A DNA stretch of 64,000 nucleotides from Syntrophaceae bacterium UBA2280. GTDB lineage: Bacteria > Desulfobacterota > Syntrophia > Syntrophales > Smithellaceae. Where the stretch lies: contig DDWS01000013.1 of NCBI GenBank assembly GCA_002347685.1, positions 35,341 to 99,340 of the forward strand. The letters are read 5' to 3'. The notes under the pieces were generated by a model. The model was not told the DNA's origin. It did not search any database and was given only the letters and a program-made list of their open reading frames with translations. Shown one piece after another: positions 17,239-26,990 of the stretch. Position numbers and translations under genes: made by a program. Position 1 is the first letter of the stretch. The number at the start of each line of letters is the position of its first letter.

Positions 17239-18392
17239 TGAACATCATCCTTTCTTGTTGCGATAGCAAAGATCTCCGATAGAGTGGAATCATATTGATC
17301 ATAGAAATACACGGATTTATCCACCGCGGCCAGCGAGGCAGTGATCCGCGCCGCGTAACTGTCACGTGTGAGATGACTCATAAGGGCCGCTTTCATCTGC
17401 TCTGTGGAAAGACAATCCACGGTGTAGCCCACACCCAGGGATTCCACCCTTTCAGCAAGTTTTGTCCCGCTGGCAGCCATAACGGGTAAACCACAGATCA
17501 CTGCTTCGTAAAACCGGTGCGGCATCAGAATCCGCGAGTTGGCAACCGTCGCATCATAAACGGCAAAGACCATATCCACCCGCCCGTAAAGATTTGCGAT
17601 ATCCTGCTCATAGGCGTAGGGTCCATAAAACAGAATGTCGTTTCTGCCCTTTGCCATCGCCTTCACCTCGGCTTCCTCCGGACCGAAGCCGGCGAAAAAC
17701 ACGCTGATGTCATAACCTTCCGCCCGAAGCTGTGCGACGGCTGCAAACAGACACGCCACCGGTCGGCACTCACGAATCCAACCGATATAACCGATCACGC
17801 AATTCCCGCTTTTTTCTTTGCGCTGGAATTTTTCCCAGACGTTCGCCTCCGGCAGGTTTTCGATCAGGTGCCACCGGCCGCTATAAATCTTCGAGTAATA
17901 TTCGCTCCAGAAAAACGGCGACGTCAGAATCAGGTATCTGACTTTTCTGAGCAGCCACTTTTCCGCTCGGGAAACCATGGCATTGAGCCGCCTGCGCCTG
18001 CCGTACTGCACCGGAGACAGATCCGCCACACTGTAGATAAATGCGACACGCGTTTTCCAATACGCAAGCGAGGCCACCCCCAGCACGTCGAGGTAATTCA
18101 CATAGACTTTCTTTGCACCCCGTGCGCGGCGCAAAAGACGCCAGGATTTCAGCGCGAAGATCATAAAGGCTATCATGCGGCCGGCGGCAGACCGATTAAA
18201 AAAAGCCGCCTGGACGGGAATCGTGAGAATGCGGTCGGAAAGGTCGCACGGAAAGTCGACACCCGGGCGTTTCCAGTACACAACAGTTACCCTGGTGCCA
18301 GAGGACGCCGCGCGAAGGTGCCGCTGAACGTTCGTCATAGCGAGGTTGGTTAAGTAAAACAGGATGTCTGTTTCTTCGAGGATGTGACCCAT
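17235..18392 (-). CDS. GT4-like glycosyltransferase, tandem copy 2
   Basis: 385 aa GT-B-type transferase. The N-domain includes VTVVYWKRPGVDF and VYVNYLDVLGVA; the C-domain includes NCVIGYIGWIRECRP and LMPHRFYEAVICGLPVMA, the region that contacts the nucleotide sugar in GT4 enzymes. It is a clear paralogue of the gene immediately upstream (18406-19584), sharing the YWKR, NYLDVL, DLSP-QYG, SPFFW-EYY and IYSGRW-LIEN blocks in the same order. This points to tandem duplication with divergence. Donor unknown. Confidence 0.82.
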   Translation of the reverse strand: MGHILEETDILFYLTNLAMTNVQRHLRAASSGTRVTVVYWKRPGVDFPCDLSDRILTIPVQAAFFNRSAAGRMIAFMIFALKSWRLLRRARGAKKVYVNYLDVLGVASLAYWKTRVAFIYSVADLSPVQYGRRRRLNAMVSRAEKWLLRKVRYLILTSPFFWSEYYSKIYSGRWHLIENLPEANVWEKFQRKEKSGNCVIGYIGWIRECRPVACLFAAVAQLRAEGYDISVFFAGFGPEEAEVKAMAKGRNDILFYGPYAYEQDIANLYGRVDMVFAVYDATVANSRILMPHRFYEAVICGLPVMAASGTKLAERVESLGVGYTVDCLSTEQMKAALMSHLTRDSYAARITASLAAVDKSVYFYDQYDSTLSEIFAIATRKDDVQ

Positions 18393-18405
18393 TTATCAGA
18401 CCTTC

Positions 18406-19584
18406 TTATGCATTCACGTTATCTCGCTCATCCGCCGCAAACAGATTGGATAAAACCTTTTTATACGGATCATAGAAATAGGCTTGTTTGTCAACCTTCC
18501 TCAGGGCTTCGGCAATTCTCTTTGCCTCCCCGTCGTATCGGATATGACTCATCAGCGCGTCCTTCATATCCGCTTCCGATAAATACTCCACGGCGTAGCC
18601 GATGCCGAGCGCTTCGACGCGCCCGGCAAGCTTCGTGCCGCGCGCGACCATCAGAGGGATGCCGGCGGCAATCGCGTCGTAAAAACGGTTTGGCATGAGA
18701 ATCCTGCTGTTGGCCACGCCTACGTCGAAAACGGAAAAGATGATGTCCACCCGGCTGTATAGCGCTTGAGCGTCGCGGTCGTACTGGTAAGGCCCGCTGA
18801 ATGCCACATAATCGAGATCGGTACACAGCTTCCTGATTCTGGCATCATCCGGTCCGAAGCCCGCAAAAAAGATGTGAACGTCGATGCCGTCATACCGGAG
18901 CCCGTCCACCGCCCTGAGTAGACATTCAATGGGCTTGTAATCTCGAATCCAGCCGACAAACCCCACCACACAGGGCGTGCGGGAAGTTTTGGCCCGAAAG
19001 CCTTCCCATACTTTAGCCACCGGCATGTTTTCAATCAGTTCCCAGCGGCCGGAATAAATCTGTGCATAATATTCGTCCCAGAAAAAGGGAGAAGAAAGGA
19101 TCAGAAAGGATACCCGTCGCAGAAGTGCTTTTTCCAGCCGGCGCACCGTGGCATTCACCCATGGCACGCCGCCATACTGAGCGGGCGAAAGATCGCCGAT
19201 CCCGTATATGAATTTCACGCCGCGGCGACGGACGGCAAGGGCAGCCACCAGAAGGACATCCAGATAGTTGACGTAGACGATCCGCACATTTTTCGCACGT
19301 CGCAAAAGCAGCAGAGATTTGCAGACAAAAATCAAAAAAGCGATGATACGGCAGATGCCCCGGTTGTGTAAAAATGAAGCTACGACGGGAATTTCCCGCG
19401 CGCAATCGGAAAGCCCGCTTTGAAAATCAATGTTGGATCGTTTCCAGTAGATAACGCTCACCCGTCCCTGCCCGGAGGCCGCCCGGATGATCTTCTGCAT
19501 GCGCGGCGTTGGAAAGTTTGTAAAGTAGCCCAGAATGTCGGTTTCGGAAATTGCGTGTTTCATGCGTTTGCGCTCCTTGAACAT
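18406..19584 (-). CDS. GT4-like glycosyltransferase, tandem copy 1
   Basis: 392 aa, paralogous to the following gene with the same order of conserved blocks and nearly the same length. The C-domain segment LMPNRFYDAIAAGIPLMVARG corresponds to the usual GT4 E-x7-E-like region, although Asp replaces one Glu. The start may be MKHAISETD at residue 8 (19563). It lies about 80 nt after galE. Two near-identical-fold enzymes side by side may add successive residues of the same sugar. Confidence 0.82.
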   Translation of the reverse strand: MFKERKRMKHAISETDILGYFTNFPTPRMQKIIRAASGQGRVSVIYWKRSNIDFQSGLSDCAREIPVVASFLHNRGICRIIAFLIFVCKSLLLLRRAKNVRIVYVNYLDVLLVAALAVRRRGVKFIYGIGDLSPAQYGGVPWVNATVRRLEKALLRRVSFLILSSPFFWDEYYAQIYSGRWELIENMPVAKVWEGFRAKTSRTPCVVGFVGWIRDYKPIECLLRAVDGLRYDGIDVHIFFAGFGPDDARIRKLCTDLDYVAFSGPYQYDRDAQALYSRVDIIFSVFDVGVANSRILMPNRFYDAIAAGIPLMVARGTKLAGRVEALGIGYAVEYLSEADMKDALMSHIRYDGEAKRIAEALRKVDKQAYFYDPYKKVLSNLFAADERDNVNA

Positions 19585-19663
19585 GTTTTGTCCAGACTGT
19601 GATCCTCCTGTGATCGTCTTGACAAAGGCGGCCTGACAGGAAGCTTACCCTGCCAAATCCTAA

Positions 19664-20629
19664 TCACAGATTCCTTCTGTGCCAGACCCAGGCGGTCCGG
19701 ATGATATCTTCCAGGTCGGGTATTTTCGGCACCCAGCCCAGCGTACTTCTTGCCTTGCCCGCATCGCCGACCAGTCGGTCGGCGTCACCCGCGCGCCGTG
19801 GCTTTTCGATCACGCGGATCGGTTGACCGGTGACCCTTCCTGCCGCACCGATCACCTCTCTTACCGAATAGCCCCGCGCGTTGGCAAGATTAAACGCGTC
19901 CGGCGCGCCGCCCTGCCGGAGATAATCCAGGGCAAGGATGTGCGCCGTCGCCAGATCGTTTACATGAACGAAATCCCGAAGACAGGTTCCATCGGGCGTG
20001 TCGTAATCCGCTCCGTAAACATCGACGTGCGGGCGTAATCCCGCTGCCGCCTGAAGGACGATAGGAACCAGATGGGTCTCCGGCTCGTGCCATTCGCCGA
20101 TTTCAGCATCGGGGTCGGCACCTGCCGCATTGAAATATCGCAGGTTCACATAACGGATTCCATAGGCATTCGCGTAGTCCGCCAGGATGGACTCTATCAT
20201 CCACTTTGTCTGACCGTAAGGTGAAGACGGGCGAACAGGCCTCTCTTCCGTCATCGGCTCCGGGGACGGTTCATAGATGGCGCAGCTCGACGAAAAAATG
20301 ATCCGGCCGACGCCATGTTTCACCATCGCATCCAGAAGATTCAGTGTATTGGCAACATTATTTCGGTAAAAGCCGGAGGGGTTCATCACGGACTCGCCCA
20401 CTTCAATGAGCGCTCCGAAATGCAGCACAGAGTCGATGGGATAAGTCTTGAAACAGGAATGAAGCGCCTCCGGGTCACCCAGATCCGCCTCCACAAAGGT
20501 CCCCCACCGGAGAAATTCGCGATGCCCCCTCGAAAGATTGTCATAAACCAGAGTTTCGCGCCCCGCACCCGAAAGCATTTTATTGACGTGGGCCCCGATA
20601 TACCCCGCCCCGCCGGTTATCAGTATCAT
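19664..20629 (-). CDS. galE: UDP-glucose 4-epimerase
   Basis: The frame is open to 20833, but the protein clearly starts at MILITGGAGYIGAH, ATG at 20629, giving 321 aa; the extra 68 codons have no similarity and overlap the upstream flippase. The Rossmann motif GGAGYIG is at 6-12, the YGQTK (YxxxK) catalytic pair near 145, and FSSSCAIY supplies the catalytic Ser. It interconverts UDP-Glc/UDP-Gal and perhaps the N-acetyl forms, supplying donors to the neighbouring transferases. Confidence 0.9.
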   Translation of the reverse strand: MILITGGAGYIGAHVNKMLSGAGRETLVYDNLSRGHREFLRWGTFVEADLGDPEALHSCFKTYPIDSVLHFGALIEVGESVMNPSGFYRNNVANTLNLLDAMVKHGVGRIIFSSSCAIYEPSPEPMTEERPVRPSSPYGQTKWMIESILADYANAYGIRYVNLRYFNAAGADPDAEIGEWHEPETHLVPIVLQAAAGLRPHVDVYGADYDTPDGTCLRDFVHVNDLATAHILALDYLRQGGAPDAFNLANARGYSVREVIGAAGRVTGQPIRVIEKPRRAGDADRLVGDAGKARSTLGWVPKIPDLEDIIRTAWVWHRRNL

Positions 20630-20649
20630 GGAATATTCTTCCTTTTTCT

Positions 20650-22191
20650 TTAGTCTTTCCTGCCGCCCAGCACCGCAACGTAATTTTTCAAAAAACCCAT
20701 GAGCAGATTCCTTTCCCCCCGGGACAACATAATCCACAGCCCCACTGCGGCAATGAGGGCGGCACAGGCACCCATCACAGCCAGCACGGATATGAAGGAC
20801 ACAGGCGTAATCCAGGCACGAATCGCGAAACACAGTCCACAGCCGGACAGAACATACAGGGCGCAGGGAATTAGATTATACGCGTAAAACTTCATAATCG
20901 GAAGATTCAGCTGCAGGCACGTATAAACAGGAACAATGACACCGCCTCGAATCAGTGTGGGAACGGCCAGACACCAGACAACCCCCACTATGCCGAAGGG
21001 GGTAAACGTCAAAACCAGCACCATGCCAAAAAGCGAAAGGCCCGAAAAGATCAGCTGCGAAAGCCCAAGCCACTTGATCGAACCCACCGCGTTGAGAATA
21101 CAGCTCGGTGAGTAGTGCAGAGCTGTTCCCATATCGCCCAGAATGAGAATCCAGACAAAAACAAAGCTCGCTGCGTACGGAGGGCCGATCCAGGCGCCAA
21201 TCATGCTCTCGGCAAAAATGATGACCGGACAAACCAGCGCGCCCCAGGCCCAAAGACAGCGGCGCGTGCCATCAAGAAGCAAAGACCGCAGTCCGTTGGC
21301 ATCGTTGTTTGCTTTGAGGCGGCTGGCGATGGGAAACAGCGGGCCGGCGAACGCGTCCGTCACCGCCCGCAACTGCGCGATCAGAATGGCGGCCACCGCG
21401 TAGGACGCGACCCATTGCGGGCCCAGAAATCCTGCGATGAGAATATCGGGTGACTGATGCAGCACCATCGCGCCGACAACCATCATCATCGCGTATCTGC
21501 CGAAGCGAAACAGCTTTTTAAACAGGTCGGGGTTCCAATAACCAAAACGCAGCCGAAGATCCACGAAGACCCGGCGGCTGAATTGCACCTGCAATATGAC
21601 GACGCTTGCCGTACCAATCACCCCGGCTGCGGCCAGCGCGTAGAGAGTGGGCTGCCAGAGATAGACCAGGATAATCCCGCCACCCAGCAGCATCACCCGG
21701 AAGGACAGATGCGCAATTTCATGAAGATCATAACGCGAATGCGCCATGAGCACCCCGCTGAGCGGAGAGGTCAGAAACAGGCTGCAAACATAAAGTCCGG
21801 CAACCGCGATGGCTGAACGAAACCCCCACAAGTACTCAGGCGGCGTCTTAACCAATGGCGGCAGCCACAAAACCGCCGACAGGAATAAAAGCATAACGAA
21901 AACGCTCTGGAAAATATGGAACGTATAACCCACACTGAGCACCTCATTGGCCTGCCTCACCCGCCCCGCATACAGGTCGTCGGAAAAATACCGCCGGACA
22001 GCCGAGCCGAATCCCATGTTGAGGATCATGGAGTAACCGACGATGGAAACCAGCGCGACACGGTACAGACCGTACTGCGCTTCGCCCAGCATCCGGATCA
22101 GAATCGGTGTCGACACCAGAAGCAGCAAAACCAGTACGGCATTGCCTGCCAGATTTGCCAGTGCATTTTTTACATATTGGCTTTTAATCAT
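20650..22191 (-). CDS. Second Wzx-type flippase (MOP superfamily)
   Basis: 513 aa with about 12-14 hydrophobic segments. The N-terminus SQYVKNALANLAGNAVL leading into ILIRMLGEAQYGLYRV is typical of polysaccharide-biosynthesis exporters. It differs strongly in sequence from the flippase at 6310-7803 and is encoded in much more G+C-rich DNA. Its neighbours (GalE, acyltransferase, GT4s, aminotransferase) suggest that it exports a separate glycan. The stop is 20 nt before the galE start. Confidence 0.84.
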   Translation of the reverse strand: MIKSQYVKNALANLAGNAVLVLLLLVSTPILIRMLGEAQYGLYRVALVSIVGYSMILNMGFGSAVRRYFSDDLYAGRVRQANEVLSVGYTFHIFQSVFVMLLFLSAVLWLPPLVKTPPEYLWGFRSAIAVAGLYVCSLFLTSPLSGVLMAHSRYDLHEIAHLSFRVMLLGGGIILVYLWQPTLYALAAAGVIGTASVVILQVQFSRRVFVDLRLRFGYWNPDLFKKLFRFGRYAMMMVVGAMVLHQSPDILIAGFLGPQWVASYAVAAILIAQLRAVTDAFAGPLFPIASRLKANNDANGLRSLLLDGTRRCLWAWGALVCPVIIFAESMIGAWIGPPYAASFVFVWILILGDMGTALHYSPSCILNAVGSIKWLGLSQLIFSGLSLFGMVLVLTFTPFGIVGVVWCLAVPTLIRGGVIVPVYTCLQLNLPIMKFYAYNLIPCALYVLSGCGLCFAIRAWITPVSFISVLAVMGACAALIAAVGLWIMLSRGERNLLMGFLKNYVAVLGGRKD

Positions 22192-22243
22192 TCAGATTTC
22201 AATATCCCGTATTAGAAAAGCACGCCAATCAAGGCCCTATGGT

Positions 22244-22831
22244 TCATTGAGGCTTGAATTGTTTTTCCAGTTCGAGAAGATGGGGCAAGCGTTCCCTGAT
22301 CCGTCGCACAGGATTTCCCGCGTAGATTCCCCAGCCATCGAGGCTGGTTTTGACCAAGGATTGAGCGCCGACAGCAGATCCCTCGCCGATGGTCACTCCC
22401 GGCATAATCGCGCTGTGCGCGCCGATGATCACATGGCGTTTCAGAACTACCGCACCTTTTATCATAGACGAAAAGGTTTCAGGAACCATCGGATTGGTCA
22501 TATGCGCGCCGGAATAATCGTCGTTGCGGGTATAGATATACACGCCCTGTGATAGACCGCCGAAGTCTTCCATCGTAATGCCTTCGCCGCCGGAAAGGTG
22601 GCAGTAGCTGCCGATGTGGATAAAGGAACCTAACCGCACAGTACCTGTGGCAATAATGGTGCAGTAGCCGTCGATCCGGACGTTGTCGCCGATAGAAATA
22701 TTTTCCTCTCCAACAATCGTGCAGTTCCGGGCGATTCGTACATTGTCTCCGACGGATGCAAAAAGGCCTTTTTGTAAATGTGAGGAATCGTAGTATTCGT
22801 TCTCCTGGCTGAATAGTCGTTTGTTCATCAA
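22244..22831 (-). CDS. Hexapeptide-repeat acyltransferase (WecD/WbbJ-like LbH fold)
   Basis: 195 aa made almost entirely of left-handed beta-helix hexads: VGDNVRIARNCTIVGEEN, then SIGDNVRIDG, and the terminal VIIGAHSAIMPGVTIGEG and YAGNPVRRI motifs. Likely uses acetyl-CoA on a sugar hydroxyl or amine. It sits 52 nt before the flippase gene and 5 nt after the GT4 gene, in the same transcription unit. A catalytic His is not as clearly placed as in the 4752-5372 enzyme. Confidence 0.8.
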   Translation of the reverse strand: MMNKRLFSQENEYYDSSHLQKGLFASVGDNVRIARNCTIVGEENISIGDNVRIDGYCTIIATGTVRLGSFIHIGSYCHLSGGEGITMEDFGGLSQGVYIYTRNDDYSGAHMTNPMVPETFSSMIKGAVVLKRHVIIGAHSAIMPGVTIGEGSAVGAQSLVKTSLDGWGIYAGNPVRRIRERLPHLLELEKQFKPQ

Positions 22832-22835
22832 TCTT

Positions 22836-24083
22836 TCACTCCGTCTTTGCTGAATTATTTATGCGGCCGCATGCAGCGTAGAACAATTTTTCAAATCGCG
22901 CCACACCGGTTTTCAATGACATTTCGTTGAGATAAAAAGTCCGCGCGTTTTGTCCCATTGCCTGCCGCTCTTCAATCGTCATACCGAATAGATCCGTAAC
23001 CGCCCGTACAATCGCTTCCGGATTTTCCGGCGGGCAGACGATTCCGCTTTGCGAGCGCTCCACCAGATCAGCCGCATTGCCCCGGACCGCCATGATCAGC
23101 GGCCTTGCGGCAAACAGATAGGACTGTGTTTTCGACGGAATCGTAAAGCGAAAGACCGGCTCGTCTTTCAGATGAACGATCAGCGCGTCGGCCAGGGCGA
23201 AAACGTCCCCCATGGCCGAAGGCGGCCTAAACGGAAGAAATATGACATTATCCAGATCCATCCGGGCTGCCTGCGTCTCGAGGCGTTCCTTTTCCGTCCC
23301 GCCTCCGGCCAGAACAAACCGTACATCGGGAAGCGACGTCCGGCAAAGGTGCGCCGCCTCAAGCAGCGTGTCTACCCCCTGCAATACACCCATGGTTCCA
23401 GCGAACAAAACAACAAACTTCCCTTGCAGATTCAAAAGGTCCTGCAATGGATTGCCGCCATGTCCGGCCTGCTGGTTGTCTTCCTGCCCCCAGTTGTATA
23501 TGACGTCGATTTTTTCCTCCGGCAACCCTCTATGAACGAGTGTCTCCCTAAAGCCGGGCGATAAAACCGCCAGTGCGTCGGCCTTCTGATAGGTCCGGTT
23601 GCAAAATGTGGTGAGCCCGGAAAGCAGAAACGGGCTTTTCATCATACCGGAACCGGCAACCGATTCGGGCCATAAATCCTGAATATCCATCACCACTTTG
23701 CATCCCCACAAGCGCCTGAGCACAAAGGCCGTCCGGGCGAGCGTAATCAGGTTGTAACAATAAATCACATCCGGCTTTTTCTTGACAACCCACGGCGCCA
23801 TCAGAAGCGCGCTTGCGGCAAACGAGCAGTAGTTGAGGATTCTGCGTGCCGCCGACCGGTCATGGCTGGGATAAAGCCAGACCCGGTGAACGGGAATTTT
23901 GTCTATCTCCTCTTTCTGATAAAGACGCAGCCGATAGCCATTGTAAATTTTCCCGCCGGGATAATTAGGAAAGCCGGTCAGCACTTCCACCTCATGCCCG
24001 AGCGCGCGAAGCGCCCTGGCAAACGGCAGTCCCTTGAGCATGACTTCCGGCTGAAACCATTGTGTAAGAAAAAGAATACGCAT
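22836..24083 (-). CDS. GT4 glycosyltransferase (WbuB-like)
   Basis: The open frame extends to 24146 but MRILFLTQWFQPE at 24083 is the natural start (415 aa). The GT4 N-domain motif FPNYPGGK and HRVWLYPSHD, the central VMDIQDLWPES, and the C-domain FAGTMGVLQGVDTLLEAA are those of WbuB/WcaI-type transferases, which often transfer FucNAc or similar residues. It is the first intact gene after the degraded epimerase patch, so transcription of 24083-16018 probably begins here. Confidence 0.87.
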   Translation of the reverse strand: MRILFLTQWFQPEVMLKGLPFARALRALGHEVEVLTGFPNYPGGKIYNGYRLRLYQKEEIDKIPVHRVWLYPSHDRSAARRILNYCSFAASALLMAPWVVKKKPDVIYCYNLITLARTAFVLRRLWGCKVVMDIQDLWPESVAGSGMMKSPFLLSGLTTFCNRTYQKADALAVLSPGFRETLVHRGLPEEKIDVIYNWGQEDNQQAGHGGNPLQDLLNLQGKFVVLFAGTMGVLQGVDTLLEAAHLCRTSLPDVRFVLAGGGTEKERLETQAARMDLDNVIFLPFRPPSAMGDVFALADALIVHLKDEPVFRFTIPSKTQSYLFAARPLIMAVRGNAADLVERSQSGIVCPPENPEAIVRAVTDLFGMTIEERQAMGQNARTFYLNEMSLKTGVARFEKLFYAACGRINNSAKTE

Positions 24084-24232
24084 TAGAATACAGGCCAGGG
24101 GCGATGGGCAATGGGCCATAGGGAAAGAAACGAGGCTGACATCCAAAAGTAAAATAAGTCATAATGACCAATGGGAGAGTTTCGCCTAACCCACCCTGCA
24201 ACAATATTTTGCTTTTTCCTATAGCCCATAGC

Positions 24233-24735
24233 CTATAGCCTATTGCCCTTTTTCCACACCACCCGGTTGACATAGTCCGTGTAGCTTAAGATGATGCCTT
24301 TTCCGACACGTTGGGCACGTTGTAGTCATCGACAATATTCAGCATGCGGTCGGCGCCTCCCGGCTGTTTTTCGAGAATGACCAGCGCCTGTTGGATTTGC
24401 GGCCAGGACAAACCCGTCATCATGACCGCGCCTTCCTCCATGCCCTCCGGACGTTCATGCGCCTGGCGAATATTCAACGCGGGGAAATTCAAAATGGATG
24501 ATTCTTCACTGATCGTGCCGCTGTCGGATAGAACGGCGAGGGCGCTCATTTGCAGATTCACAAAGTCGCTTAAGTTGAAAGGCCTGTGCAGTTCAACCAA
24601 TGACGGCAGTTTGATATTTTCTTGTTCGATGCGCTTGCGCGTGCGGGGGTGTGTCGTCATCATAACCCGTTTACCATAGGTTTCAGCAAGACCCTTCAGT
24701 AGATCAATCAGCCCGCGCAGATTGTATGTTCGTAC
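24233..24735 (-). pseudogene. 3' remnant of a WbjD/Cap5G-like UDP-GlcNAc 2-epimerase
   Basis: The frame with RVMMTTHPRTRKR, SDSGTISEESS and NIRQAHERPEGMEE is the C-terminal half of the WbjD/Cap5G (FnlC) branch of UDP-GlcNAc 2-epimerases, the last step to UDP-L-FucNAc. The frame breaks after VPNVSEK; the natural tail (SYTDYVNRVVWKK) continues in another frame to a TAG at 24233. The N-terminal half is missing: at about 24725-24735 the sequence switches directly into the tail of a different epimerase. Non-functional. Confidence 0.72.
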
Positions 24736-25674
24736 CTTGCGAAACGGTTATCGGCCTTTCAGTATTCTTTCTGAACGTTAAACATGGTTTGCCCAAAAAC
24801 GTAGTTTCTTCCTGTATGCCTCCTGAGTCTGTCAGCAGGAACATGCTTTCCTTCATCATTTTTCAAAAGTCGAGATAATTAAGCGAATCGGTAAGTATGA
24901 TATTTTTATTGTTTTGGAACCCCTGTAGCAATCCGAAGTTTCTAGAATTTTTTAATGTCCTTGGATGCACCAGAAAAACAATCGTTATTTTTCTGGAGAG
25001 TTCAATAAGCGTCTCAACCAGAATGCTGGAGTTTTTTAGATCGTCTACGTTTGAAGGTCGATGAAGCCTAACCAGTGCGTATTGTCCGCATTTTAAACCA
25101 AGCCTGCTGACAATGTCCGAGCCATCGGCTGCACTGAGATGGTTTATTAACGAATCTATCATTACATTCCCGACATAAAACATTCGGCTTTCAGGTATGC
25201 CTTCGGACGTAAGCTTGGAAATGCCGCGCGGCTCAGAGATGAAAAGTAGTCAGAAACAACATCTGTCATGATCCTGTTAATCTCTTCTGGCATGCTGCCG
25301 GTCGATGCTGCGCAATCCTGCTTCAACATGAGCGCATTGTACGCCCATTTTGACGGCCACAAGAATACAGGCAACGGTCGAATTTACGTCTCCAACAACC
25401 AAAACAAGATCCGGTTTTTGTTCCAAGAGTACTTTTTCAAACCGTATCATTATGTTCGCTGTCTGAACAGCATGTGACCCGCTACCTGCGTCCAGGTATA
25501 TGTCCGGATGGGGCAGCCTGAGATCGTCAAAAAAACTTTCGACATCTTGTCGTCATAATGCTGCCCGGTGTGAACAAGCACGGGCTTTACACTTGCCGAC
25601 CTCAGCATTCGGCTGTGGATCGGAGCTATTTTCATAAAGTTGGGTCGCGCACCTACGACATTTATAATCTTCAT
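24725..25674 (-). pseudogene. Shredded WecB-like UDP-GlcNAc 2-epimerase
   Basis: Starting with a good N-terminus (MKIINVVGARPNFMKIAP, ATG at 25674), the gene has at least two frameshifts (about 25500-25560 and 25200-25240) and an in-frame TGA after NYLDF near 24863. The remaining pieces still show [37 protein letters not shown] and NTERPITV, all canonical for the non-hydrolysing UDP-GlcNAc/ManNAc epimerase. It ends abruptly at the junction with the WbjD-like remnant. The ATG directly follows the SDR stop (TAAATG). Confidence 0.75.
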
Positions 25675-26628
25675 TTATGCAATCCTGTAATAGTCCTTCA
25701 TCCAGTCGATGGTTTTCTTTATACCCTCCTCAAGTGAAATAGACTGCTTATGGTCAAGTTCTTTTACTGACAGGAATATGTCCGTTTTCTTTGTCTTGGT
25801 TGTCAGCATTTCGGATTCTTTGTATTCGATAAGGTCTTTGGGTGCGCCAGTGTAACTCCAAATCATGTCGGCGAGCGTTTCAATATCGTGAAATTGATCC
25901 GATCCAATGTTGTAAACCCTTCCGGGTATGAAGTTTTGGCTGATGTTCGCAACAGTTCTTACGCAGTCGTCAATGTATGTGCTTGACCTGTGATGTCCCT
26001 TGAATACGGTTATCGGAAGTTTATAAAGCGCATGATAGCAGAACTTGCAATTTACCGAACGGTAGGGATGGTAGTATTCTCCCGGCCCATAGGTGTTGAA
26101 AAGCCTTACCACTACCGTTTCCGTTCCGAACACAATAGCAGAATTCCTGATCTGCATTTCATTGGCCCACTTGGATATAGCGTAGTCATTCATTTGCTTT
26201 ATCTCAACTTTGTCCATCACATCTTCGGACATCACATCCTCAAAATCTCCATACACCTCTGAGCTTGAAAAATGTACGAGACGAAACCTCTGCTCCTCTT
26301 GGAGCCGGATTATGTTTTTAAGGCCAATGAGATTCGATCTCCACATCTGCTCAAAATAATCTTCTCCGTTCCAACGACCGAATTCAGCTGCGCAGTTGTA
26401 TACCAGGTCGAAAGGCCCGGCCTGCTTCAGGATTCTTTCTATCTGCCTGTATTCGCCAATATCACACCTTGAGTATTCAAATTTCTCATTGCTCATTCTC
26501 TGGATATATCCGACTTCTCCGGGATGATGCTGGACGTCAGCACCAAATAATGTATGCCCTCTTTCTTTCAGTTCGGATAACAGTTTCTGGCCTACAACAC
26601 CTTTTGATCCTGTAACAAGAATTTTCAT
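25675..26628 (-). CDS. NAD-dependent epimerase/dehydratase (extended SDR)
   Basis: 317 aa. The cofactor motif is GSKGVVG (7-13) instead of the more usual GGAGFIG, the active-site Ser lies in FSSSEVYGD and the YAISK motif supplies Tyr and Lys. HHRSSTYIDDCV and YNIGSDQ fit nucleotide-sugar SDRs. Exact sugar unknown. It is the only intact gene in the 24.2-27 kb patch; its DNA is more A+T-rich than both flanks and an IS3 remnant lies just upstream, so it was probably brought in with the now broken epimerase. Confidence 0.8.
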   Translation of the reverse strand: MKILVTGSKGVVGQKLLSELKERGHTLFGADVQHHPGEVGYIQRMSNEKFEYSRCDIGEYRQIERILKQAGPFDLVYNCAAEFGRWNGEDYFEQMWRSNLIGLKNIIRLQEEQRFRLVHFSSSEVYGDFEDVMSEDVMDKVEIKQMNDYAISKWANEMQIRNSAIVFGTETVVVRLFNTYGPGEYYHPYRSVNCKFCYHALYKLPITVFKGHHRSSTYIDDCVRTVANISQNFIPGRVYNIGSDQFHDIETLADMIWSYTGAPKDLIEYKESEMLTTKTKKTDIFLSVKELDHKQSISLEEGIKKTIDWMKDYYRIA

Positions 26629-26686
26629 AGCTGTCTCCTTGACCTTACTCCGAAATATGTACCAGATTCAAATTGAGTCTTTGCTC

Positions 26687-26940
26687 CTATAGCATAGATT
26701 GATGTTCTTTGACAAATTCATAAGGCGTTTTATCTCCCAGCGAACTTTGCGGCCGAACTTCGTTGTATTCAATCCGCCAGTTTTCGATAATGTCTTTAGA
26801 GTGTTTGAGGCTCAAAAACCAATGATCGTTAAGACATCCATCCCGCAACTTACCGTTGAAACTTTCGATGAAGGGGCTATCCATCGGTTTTCCAGGCTCA
26901 ATGAAATCGATATGAATACCGCGTTTCCGAAAGACCCTGT
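26687..26940 (-). pseudogene. IS3-family transposase (OrfB) 3' remnant
   Basis: About 85 codons are readable: GIHIDFIEPGKP, then MDSPFIESFNGKLRDGCLN, NEVRPQSSLGDKTPYEF. This is the end of the rve/DDE integrase core of IS3-type OrfB with the final catalytic Glu (IESFNG). The rest of OrfB, OrfA and clear terminal inverted repeats are missing. It marks an old insertion boundary next to the SDR and broken epimerases. Confidence 0.83.
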
Positions 26941-26990
26941 TCCCCCTGTAATTAACAGGATTTTATTTTTAAACATGCGCTGCTCCTTTT

